Origin: Klebsormidium nitens
Lineage: Eukaryota; Streptophyta; Klebsormidiophyceae; Klebsormidiales; Klebsormidiaceae
Length of the DNA: 64,000 nucleotides
Reading direction: 5' to 3'
Assembly: GCA_000708835.1 (NCBI GenBank)
Contig: DF236984.1
Location: forward strand, 228,384 to 292,383
Shown: in pieces, positions 24,929 through 35,800 of the stretch
Layout of the letters: each line of letters begins with the position of its first letter
Position numbering within the stretch: position 1 is the first letter of the stretch
The notes under the pieces: model-generated
Told to the model about the DNA's origin: nothing
Database searches by the model: none
The model's input: the letters and a program-made list of their open reading frames with translations, nothing else
Program-made: the position numbers and the translations under genes

Positions 24929-25642
24929 CGTGACTGCATTCAGTGCATTGGTCACCTACTAACGTAGCCATTCCTACCGCGCCGCGGCCTCTAGCCGGAG
25001 GCCGAGTTGTACATGTACCGTACCTGCTGTAGGCTAGAGCCTCGAATCCAATAGTACCTGTTTCTCGTGCTGTCGGAAACCATGATGATGAAGAAGTAAA
25101 AGCAGCAATGAAGTTTCATCAGCGAGTCTGCCACTGGTCACAAGCTACTCATTCCAGAAAAATAGTCGGACCTGACGGAACCCTCGACTTGATACGTGTC
25201 AGCTGCTTGTGCTTCGAAGGTTTTATAAACTAATCATCAGATGCGCATCTCGCTATCTATGGCGGCACCTGGCACTGTTGAGCCGATGCCAGCGGTGCAT
25301 CATCCCCCCATCATCCCACAATTACGTACAACTGGCCCTCACATGGGCCACAGCTCGACGTCATCCAGACATGTACGTACACCGCAGTTTACGCACAAGA
25401 TGACGTGGGCGGCGGGCCGCTTCGACAGAAACCAACGACACTCATTAAGTTTGTTACCGTACCGTATTTCCTGCCACGTGGTACAACGTTCATTGATCAA
25501 AATGGACTGGTACGTTGTTCACTGTGCTGCGTTGCAGACTTTACAGACTCCGGACAGTGTGCCAGGAGTCTGCTTACTAAGGTTCTGGCTCCAATAGGTA
25601 TGGTCGGGAAATCAGTGGCAGCTCTAGCTCTGAAACGGCCTG

Positions 25643-25649
25643 TATAAAA
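25643..25649 (+). promoter_or_regulatory. TATA box of HsbA-like gene B
   Basis: TATAAAA 174 bp before the leader intron donor at 25817, matching the layout of gene A. Confidence 0.75.
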
Positions 25650-26576
25650 CCCGCCGTTGTCAAATTCTGAGCATCAGATTTCACACCTCTCCTTCCGCTC
25701 CCTCTTCTCTCTCGTCAGCGCTCCCGTTCTCCCAGTGCGCGCCACCAAAGCCAGGTCTCGGCCCTCTCAACAGCTCAAGTACTCCCAGTCCCGCGTCGCT
25801 TGAGTCAATAGCAAAGGTGAGTTACCAGCCGGCTTTGCGGGTTTGCTTCTACTCGCCAGCTTACAACTGTCATTGGATTCTGTCTAGGGAACAGTTGAAC
25901 AGAAGGGGTCTGGTGGAGCTATCGCGGTGTGGTCGTGGGGAGACTCGGCTTCCCCATAGACTTTCTGCTTGATTGCTTGGCTCAGGAAAGATGGTGCCTT
26001 GTTTCAGCGGCAGTCGCCATTCTGCAGATTTTAATCAGTTTGTGGAGTAATTGCATCGGTTGTCTAGGCTGGTACCAGGTAGGTGCTTTGTGGGAGCTCA
26101 CGTCAGGAACTATATTCACTGCATGGCTTGGCTGTTTGGAAGAGTCAGACAGGTTCTGTCGTGGTTCATGCGCTCCTAGTTACAGGCTTTAAAGTAGATG
26201 GTTTTAACTCTTGCCCAATTCACCTAAAAGGGCCCCAGGCTTAAAACTTCAGCCTTTCATTTCTGAACCTCGGACATTGAATGGATCAGTACTTCAGTCT
26301 GCCCGTCTCAGCGCGGATTGACATCCTTCCAGGCTGCTCAAATGACATTTGTCCAGAAGCTCTGTTGGTAAATTAATAAAATCTGGCCTGCATAAGGCTT
26401 GCATGGTACTTCGACCAATTTTCAACCACCATCTTTTGACCATTCATGTACCTTAGGGGCTGCAAGTCTCTGCCTCCCCGCGGTCTTGTCGAGGATGCAT
26501 CAGTGGATTGAGCTCAAGCCTTCTCCCGTGCATCAAATGTCTTCCTGACAGCTGTCTTTCGCCCCTCCTCCCGCAG

Positions 26577-27942
26577 ATGGCCCGCTCCCTCGTCGCCCTG
26601 ACCGCCATCCTGGCAGTCGCCAGCTGCATCGCCAGCTCGGAAGCGGCCGCGACCGCGCCGCAGACCGTCGCATTTCTCCACAACGTCACCACACAGACCC
26701 AGCAGCTCCAGCCCACTGCAGACTCGATCACCCTGCAGACCGGGGTACTCCTCGTCATTGGCCAGGGCCCCTACCGCGATATTATCGTCGGCCTTACCAA
26801 CATCATTCAAACGGAGACTGATTTCTTGGTGAGTATTTCTCGGGCTAATCGCCTGGGCTTGCATGCCGTTCGCTGCTTCACAAGCGGGAAGGGTCAGACG
26901 CCCTCGTTCTTAGTGACTCTGCATGGGCCTCTGATAGTCGTGAGAAAGTGAGTAGCTTACATACGCTCTGCTTTTGCGGGAATCTCCCAGTCTCTCACTG
27001 ATCATATAGCATGTCCCCAGGGTTGACGTATGGAAGCTGAAAACGTGTTTCTGCTCTGTCCCACTGAAAAACTGGAGGTCTCTTTGAAGCCGTGTTTGTA
27101 TCTTTGAGCGCTTGGGTTTGATAAAATCAATGCTTTCAGAAGTCCAATCCCCATTAAGCTCGCGTTGCATTCCTCAGTGCTGAGCTAAAACCCGGCCTCT
27201 AAGGGGCGACTTCGTTGCCAAGCGAGACATCAAGAGACGTCACATTCCATTCGCTCCTCTGAAGTCCTGTTGAACTCTAGGTACTATTTCCAGTTGCAGC
27301 CAGTTTCATGTTTCCATCCTTCAAGACATCCGTCGTTATTCACCTTTGAAGTAAGGATTAAAACAAAAAGGTGACGAAAACACTGGGAAGTTTAAGCAGA
27401 TTCAGCGTTCGTGAAGGACCCTTGCGTGTTACATCTAGAACTACTGTTTGTGCAAGCCGGCCCCTCAACCCCGCCGAACATGTTGCAAACTGCTCTTGAC
27501 CCACTCGTAAACACCTAACCCTGCCACCCTAGAGCTATCTAACAAAACAGAAAAGCCCAGCTCTGATAGTTGCCCCGCGTCTCTCCCTTATGCAGCAAAA
27601 GCTCCGGGGACGGGCACCCTCCCCGCTGCCGACCAGACCAGCATCTACAACGCGTTCCGCGACTTCGTCCGCGTGCAACAGACACTGCTCAACACGCTCA
27701 TCAACAGAGCGGCGCTCTTCAAGACTGCGCCCTTCATTGGCGAGCCCATGGTTACGGTGCTCACCCAATCGCAAAACTCGTTCGACAGGCTCGCATTCTC
27801 GCTGATCGACCTGTGCCCAACTAAGGCGACGGACTTGCGAGTTCTGGCAGGTGGCCTGAGCGGGACCTATAAATCGGCGATTGAAAATTACGCAGGGCTT
27901 AGTCTCGGCGGTAACCGCAAGCTGCTTAACGTGGCGGCCTAG
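26577..27942 (+). CDS. Small secreted protein B, HsbA-like paralogue of gene A
   Basis: Signal peptide MARSLVALTAILAVASC..SEA, then a short helical protein ending NRKLLNVAA-stop at 27940-27942. Exon 1 is 26577-26832 and exon 2 is 27596-27942 if the phase-1 donor GTATTT at 26833 is used; this restores the frame shared with gene A. The stronger-looking donor four bases upstream (GTGAGT at 26829) would shift the frame. A leader intron (25817-26576) ends immediately before the ATG. Shared features with A include the IGQGP motif, ADQ(T)xI(Y/F)NAF, a TAPFIGxP-like segment and the A(F)xLID helix. Function is unproven: a secreted wall- or surface-associated protein is the reasonable guess. Confidence 0.75.
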
Positions 27943-29814
27943 AAACGTGCGGCTCCCAGTACTACGTGTGTGTAGTCGACAAGAGGTTGTGAGGGTTGGC
28001 ACTATTGGGAAAAGAGTCTACGCAATATGTATATAAGGCTTAACAATCTTTTGTGAGGAAGGAAGTATGAGATAAGCTGCAGCGTCCGTGTGGTAAGAAG
28101 TACGTCAAATCAAAGGTTCGCTTTGAGCAGGAATCGAAGCGGCGGAATTGCCACTAGCAAGTGTCACGGTAGTCAAAAAGGTAGTATATTCGGCCACATA
28201 TAAACAAATCTAGATGTGGAGCGAACTTAAAAGTTGTGCGCCATATTGGACTTCAAAACTCCAACGAAGGGTGTGTAACATACCAGAATTTTGTGTACCC
28301 CTCGCGAACAATAAATATGAAAGATTCGAGGCAGCTGTGGTACGTGGGCTCTTGAAAACGGATTGACATACATCTCTGCTCTGCCCGGTTGCGTGTTATG
28401 ACTCTCGTAGCCGGTATGTGCTATGATATCCTGTAAGTGCACGTCACATTATTACAATCAGTCACATGATAAACGACTTTTCATCAATCTGATTGTCGGA
28501 GGATTATCTTTGATACATCATATTGCCAAACTCGATCTGACGCGGGTATGTCGCGGCGTTCAATACATCGCTGACGAGGCAGACTCTGCCAAAGCACCAA
28601 AAGTTGCTTGTCCAGGCAGTGAATAAGTATACGTCTCAGTCTGTAGGCTGCTTTTTCAACATCTCAGCGCATGCTCCGCTGTGACGTTTTTGGAGTACCA
28701 GGTCGGGATTTAGAATTGCAGACACCAAAAGCTACTAAGATTGTAACAAGTGCTTAGCAAACGACAGAACCCGGGGCCAGACACACAGCGCGCACCTTTC
28801 CTCTTATTCGCTCCGACTATAACTTAAACTTTTCAGGCTTTTGTTTGCAAAACGCACATGATGGCTGGACAAATTGCTTGCTGGCAGCGGCAGCTTTACA
28901 CTCAGCCTGGCTAGCGCCGCAGTCCGACGGACCATATAGTACCGTCGTGCTTTCGTGATTTGTGGCACGTCCGAGGTGGATACAGCCGCGCGCGCCACCC
29001 GCGCGCCTGCACGTTTGGAGTACGTCGCCGTTGCGCCGCTAGCAGGTTTAATTAAAACCGGTATGCTTGGTAGATGGATCTATATTTCCGACTCAGTCGC
29101 GTACGTTCTCTGCATGCATGCATCCTCATATTGCGTCACGCTTAGGCTTTTCAAGATCACTGAGGTTTTGAGTGCATCTGAGCGGTACTTCATCTAAAAC
29201 CGGCTCATTTGAGGACGAACCGTTTGCATAGGAGACTTCAAGCCAACTGTATTGGAACTTGATATACCACAATCAACTTGAGCACTTTGGATATAAAACC
29301 GTGACCAACGTACTGAGCAACTCGAGACCGTACTGCAATGTACATTTGATCGGTCGGGCCCGACTGCCAGTTAGCACATTCTTCTATCATTGCTGAATCC
29401 ATACCGCACTGATCAAGTTCCATCGCACCTTGGGAGGCGGCCCGGTTTGCAGTGCAGCCCCTTGCCAGATCGTCTATCTAGTCTACAATCGCTTCGTGCT
29501 AACTCAAAGTGTGTAGACTCTTACTGTCTCTAGTTGAGAGCCGCGCGTTGGCGGCGTTTTGCGACATCGGTTGGAGCACGCGCGCTGGCAATCGTGAGGC
29601 CGTACGCGACTTCTAGATTCCTCACTTCTCATGAGTCAATGATCTCGTTGACCTTGGCTGCTCGCTGTATGCTCCCATCAATGAAAATATGCCGCTGAAT
29701 CAAAGAATATCTAATGTACAATTGGATCTGGATTGACCCCCATTGCATAGCGATTTCGGTCTATTTGGAAGTCAAGAGATTCGAGTAACCGCGCGTTCAA
29801 CTGTTCAACACTGC
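27943..29814. other. Intergenic region between HsbA-like gene B and the large gene's 3' end
   Basis: The two genes converge here. No gene recognised. The patch near 29570 is shared with 17670 in unit 1. Confidence 0.55.
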
Positions 29815-32800
29815 TCAAAATTCCAACGTGACGGGGGGCAGCCAGCCCACCGGATGCTGCGTCGTACTGATTCCCCCTCCGTTAAACGTGTGGTAATTCA
29901 ACACCACCAGATCTGTCGCGCCTTTCGTCTCCCCCCTGAACGTGAAAAACAAGCTGACGTTCCCCGGCCGTTGCGGCTCGCCCAGCATCCAAATCGACCG
30001 AGTGTCCGCATCGAAAACGCTCCGGGGCGGAAGGTCGTACACCGAGTTCGACGCGCGCGCGGCCCAGCCGTCTCTTCGCAGGGCCTTATCTTTATCATCG
30101 AAGACCGTAAGCTCGGAGATGGACCACGTGGCGGGCGACGTGCCGGTTTGGAGGATCTTGAGGTAGCGCGCGCTGACTGGAGTCTTTAACTTGATGTCGA
30201 CGAGGCCGGTAAACGAAGCGGAGACGTTGGCGGTCCCCGTTTGGGCGGTGGCGTATGGATACGTCGCCACCGACTGCGCATACGATATGTGGCCTTGTCA
30301 GAGGCTTGCGACCGGGCTCTTGCCAAATTTGACAGCTTTCGACGCTCACAAAGTGAGCAAAAGCGGAGAAAACTGGTCGACATTCCAGGCAATCCTCTTG
30401 GCTAGAGACTTCAAAGGTTTGAATTCTCGTTCCAAGCTTCTGGCTCGTGCCCTTGAAGCGAACCCCCGGCGCTTCAAAAAGGATTACTAAACTGCTGATG
30501 ATCAATCGAAGCAGTTGTCACCCACCCCGCGTCCTCGCAGAGTCGACGTACGATCTTCACTCTTCATTCCGCCTCAGATTTACGCAAAAATGGAAAGCAA
30601 GTGCTTTTCCGAGAACCCCAAAGGAGGAAGAAGCACGAGACTTACGAAAGCGAGCGGAACGAGGCTCGGGTTCCCCCACGTGACACCGTCCAGTGACGCG
30701 TAAAGCATGTAGCCGCGGCAGTAGTCGAAGGGCCGCCGGCCCGGATCCAGTAAGACGCGCGACACCGTCTGTGCGGCCTTCATGTCAACCTGCGGAAGTT
30801 TCAAAATCTCGGCTCGAAAGCTTTCTTTCTGGGCGGGCGTTTTGGACGGGGGATGGGTCAGTCCTCCGGCGACCAGAGAGCAGTCGAGGGTGTTGACTCC
30901 GTCGCTCGAACCAATTGGAAGATGAATCGCAAGTTTTCGTGAGAAGTCTTCAGAAGCAGGTGCACGAGTATACCCTCAGACACGTATCCTTTTTGAGGTG
31001 GCGATGAGAAGTTTCGAAGTCAAGGTGATGTGAGCACAAAATCAGTCCGAAACTATCAAAAAAGGAGGCAACCGACCTCAACAGCACGACAGGGGAAGCG
31101 GGATAAAATAGACACGCCTGATCGCTAGATTTCTCAATCTGACGCTTTTCAGCTTGGTGGCTACTCCACTTGTACTGAGCTTTTTGAATTCTGGTTCACA
31201 AGAATCAGGCTAAACGGGCGACACCGCCTGCGAAGGTTTTCATGGCCGCTTGCCGAAGCTTGCAGTTTGCGACATGCGATATTTTGAAGGCTATCCAACG
31301 GACTACAAGAGCTTTGAGAGCTCCAATGGGAAGAGAGCGAGTTCTGACCAGAAACCACTGGTTCGTGTCCTCAATGGGCGCCACGAAGTCTGTGAACTCT
31401 TGCGGCGCAGTTGGTGTGATCGGTACGGTCGCGATACGTCGGCCCTTGAGGGAGCCGATCCGCACGTCGACGTATGCGCGCTGCGAGCTGCGTAAGGATG
31501 GAAGCCAAGCTTGAGAAAACGGTGTTTTTGACCTGAACGAGTCCTACGGGAACTAGACCAGAGAAGAAAGCTTCTCACATGACAAGCGCTGTGAAAGAGC
31601 TCGCGCGTGTTCCCTTGCTTCAAGGCCACACACTTTCAGAATTTGTCAACAGTGCGGCTGGTCCCCAAAACGCACGCTGTAAGGGGGAGACTAAAGCTGA
31701 CGCGAAAGGCTTTCTCTTTCGTTTAGTCACAGAACGGGCATGCTGAGAGCATCAGCGGAGACTAAGGTGGAGACTCAAAGGTGTAAAACTGTCCGAGCTG
31801 GAATATACCTGTATGCGCGAATGCGTATGGAATCGATGTTGAACAGGTTCCAGTTGTCGTATCGTAGCCAGTCCCCGTCGGTGATATTGTACACTTCGGT
31901 TTCACCCCCGACAGGGTCAGCCGTCGGCCGCTCCAGAAGGTATGGGCTGCTCTGCAGAGGCAGAACCGCTTGAAAATCAGGAGAAAGGAACGGACGGTTC
32001 TCTTCGTGAAGGAGATTCGCCGAGTTGAACTTTCCCAGAGAAAATAAAGGCCTGCAATCCGTTCGAAAAGCTTTGGAATCCGCCGGATACCTCTTTTTAG
32101 ATGCTGAAGAACCGAAAGAGAGCTGCAAAATTGGCCTGATGAGAGGGCAGATAAGACTTTGAATGCGCAAATGCGAGAAACCTCTCGCTGTCCTCGTCAC
32201 AAAGGCAAGGCCAACTAAAACTAGTCATGGCTACTCATTGTTTGGCAGATATCTTTGGTGGCGGCATCGAGAAGAATTTGGCCACGTGCGGTGCAAAGCT
32301 CGTCTGCTAGCTAGGATGCACACGGACGCGGCAAGAGATTGGCAACCAGCCGGACTATTGAAGATGTTGTTTTGAGACCAACCTTGTCATCGTAGAACTC
32401 TGTCTGCCAGACAGATGGCATAATCTGGGACCACCCAATGCCAGTCAGCGGCGGTGCTCCGTTCAAGCCGCCGCTGCAATCAAAGTGGGTCCGAGTATAA
32501 GATCAAGAAAAGGGCGCTTAAATTTGAACGCAACCATTCAAACGCATATCTTGACCTCTGTCCTTTTTAAAGTCGTGTTCGTGTGAGGCAGGGCCGAGAA
32601 AAGAACGGGTCTGTGATGCTGAGAACGCTTCAAGCACTTTCGTGTGCGTTTTCTGGTTCTTTCTGATCCAGCAATAATGGCGATCCATCGTACACCTCAA
32701 GGGTTGTTTGTACTCGCGCAGCGTCTCAAGTCTGCGAATTCCAAACCCACCTCGGAACTTCCTTCAAGATCCAACTCAACTCAAGATCGAAGTCGGTCAA

Positions 32801-35800
32801 TCTCAAGCTCATTCATGTCCAGATCAATCCAATCTGGGTCAAAACCTGTTTCAGAGCACTCGAGACCCGTGACAATCGATCGCTAAAGAAGGATCCGAAA
32901 CGCTCACTGGTCCGGATAGATCCCTTCCACAAGGTAGTAGAATTTCTCCCAGGAGTGCTCGTCAATCAGCGGTCCAAACGTGGCTTGGCAGTCGTAGTAG
33001 GTGATGCTGTTGTGCTCGTGGCACGGGGAACTGGGCGACGGGCAGTGGCCGAGACCGGGGATCACTTGCACCGTGCTGCAAGAGATGCCGCCGTCCTCGG
33101 TGCTGCCGTCTTCGGCGTCGAAGACGGCCACCTGCGGAAAAAGGATATATGCAGGAATTTCGACAAGAAAACCTATCGACCCAGTATCCCCTGTTTGGCC
33201 ACAAATTCATGCGTGAAATCGGGTTACATGCACCGCGCGCGTGCTGCACAAATTGGGTGCGGCCATCCGTGTGCTACTGAGTTTCGCGTCGAAGAGGGCC
33301 ACCTGCGGAGGATGCTTAAGGGGTTTTGACGGTCAAGTACATTGGAAGGAGCCGTTCTCAGCCGTACCGTCCCTGGCGTTAAGAGACGGCTACCGGTAGG
33401 AAGGTCGACCTGCGGCGTATCGTGTCTTCGTAGACTTTTTCGGGCAACAGTCAAATTAACCTTTCTTTCGCAGAAGAGGAGAGAGAAACTTTTGAAATCA
33501 CAAGTTTGCGTTGCAGCTTTTCCTCAAATTGTGAAAGAACCGGTCGCCGCAACACCTGAAACTGTTTCAGTTCACCCAATGTGTTGCTGACGACGACTAG
33601 CGCGCCTGCTTCCTCGGAAAGTATTGACCGATATGGAATTGAGCTACAACGTTTCGAAGGTGGATGTACCAATACGAAGATAGGAACTGTGGATGGACGA
33701 GAGGGGGGGCGACCCATGATCGGCTTACCTTGAAGTCAACCTCGTCGCCCCACGTAAACACCCCCCCCTGCGGCGGGAAGACCACACGCACGTCCGGCGC
33801 AGTGTTCCCCTCAGATGCCACGTCGACGGGAATGGTGCACGACTTGGTGCTGGCCGCGGTGGTAATGGTCAGCGTTGCCACGTGGACGCCGGCAACGGTG
33901 TACACGTAGTGCGGGTGCGGCTCGTACGTGTCGACCGTTCCGTTGGAGTTGAAGTCCCACGCGAAAGTCATGTCGAGGCCGTCGCTGCGGAAAGGTGACG
34001 TCGAAATCGTCAGGAAAGCGTGGATTGGGTCTGAGGGAAAAAAAATTAGAGCCTCATATTGAAGCGTCCTTCAAAGTTGCGCATAACCTGAGAACAAACC
34101 TGATTTTCTGACGCACTAAATTTTGGGACGTCTGCGCGCTTGAAAAGTTTCAGGAACAAGCCTCGGAGCCTCAATCTTCACCTAGAATATGTATCTCAAA
34201 GCGATCTGATAGTTGAGCCCGAAAGCTTGACAGAGGACGAAGAGAGGTTGCGCCGCGCGTCTCAGGCTGCGCTTGTGCTCCAATCGAACCACAAGCTCGC
34301 ACACCCAATTCTTGCAAAGCATGAGCAACCAGGATCTTTGATGAATTCCGCACATCCCTGAACCAGAAGATTCAGATGCACAAAGGGGCAGAGAAAGCCT
34401 CTGTCTATTTAGATCAAAACAGCTGATACAGCGTGCTTCGCTCCGGCATCGCCCCAGCTGCAAAACTCTATCAGGCAGTACTCCTGCAGCTCCTTACACG
34501 TTGCTCAATCGCCATCAACGGGGAAGGGTCCTCGCAACCGCTCCAGATTATTTCAGTTGACGATTACCAATTCCGTAAATCCGGTTTCGCGATCGTGTTC
34601 CATCTTTTGAAACAGCGCGGAACCTCCACAAAATTCCTACACCCTGCTGGGATCAGTCGTTATCCTCTGGAAGGATCTGTGCTAAAACCTGGTGATTTGC
34701 GCGCTAAACCCGCTTAAATTTTTGCCTCATTCACTTCCTTGACGAGTTCGTGAAACCAACATCAAGCTGCCGCGGTCCGTAGACATGTTTCAAATTCTCA
34801 AAGAGGTGAAATTTAGAATATTGCTAAACCCTGCTGAATCTCTCGCTAACCCCGCTGAAACCCTCCCAAACCCACCTGGTTGACGAGCCCCAACTCGTAA
34901 ACCCGACCTCGAGCGGTCGCGGCCCCGCGAGCGGCGTTCCGTACACCTGGCAGTGGATCGGACTGGCGACGCCCATGTAGCGTAACCGGCTTAAGCGGGC
35001 GCCTTTTAGGTCGAAACCCTGGCCGAACTCAACTATGTACAGAGACCCATCGGGGGCGACCTCGATGTCCATGGGAGATAACCAGGTGAAGCTGGTGAAG
35101 GCCGGGGTGACGGAGAGGATGTTGGCGTTCTCGTCGAATTTGAGCAGCCGGATCTGGTCCCTGGACGGAAAGAGAAGATCGGGCGGGTGAGATGTACTAA
35201 AGGAAAGGGATCCACATTGCTTTGTAATTAAGCTGAAAATTTCGAGAAACCTCTACGAGAGCGGAAGTCGTGTGGAATCCAAGTAAGGTGAAACGGAGAA
35301 GAGACTAAACTGGGACCAATCGGCGTTGAACGTATCTTAAAGAACCTCCTGCGAAAGATCTCGAAAATTTCCTCAAATCCGAAGCTTTTGAACTTATCTC
35401 CAGCACCACCACTACGATCATGCATGCTGGCACTGAGGCACACAGGAAACCCTTGTTTCATTACAAATCTTGAACGATCTTGCCGCGAATCGCCCGTAAT
35501 CAACTCACATCTTAGAAATTCCACTATGGGCCTGCCCGCTTCACACAATTTCATAGTACCTCTGCGGAATGAAGTGACTATCTCCCCTGGAGAATGTCTC
35601 GACAGGATGAACTACCAAAACCTGCAACATTCGTACTTGCTTGCAAGGTGAACCGGTCTGCAACCCACCTGAACCAGTCGGCCGCGAACAGAGTGTTGTC
35701 GAAATACGGAGGCAGTCGGTAGGGCGCCCCGGGCGCGATGAACGGGTGGTCGTACCGGTAGAAGAACGGTGCGACAATGCAGCGACCGGCCGCTTTGCTG

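Larger units (their letters stand above)
24336..25642. other. Junction between unit 1 and unit 2
   Basis: Contains a GTAC-rich tract (about 24400-24800), short GAGTCC/ACTCCC repeats near 24720, a long perfect hairpin (24845-24928) and the upstream region of HsbA-like gene B. No gene recognised. The part next to the pseudogene start resembles the sequence beyond 42420. Confidence 0.6.
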
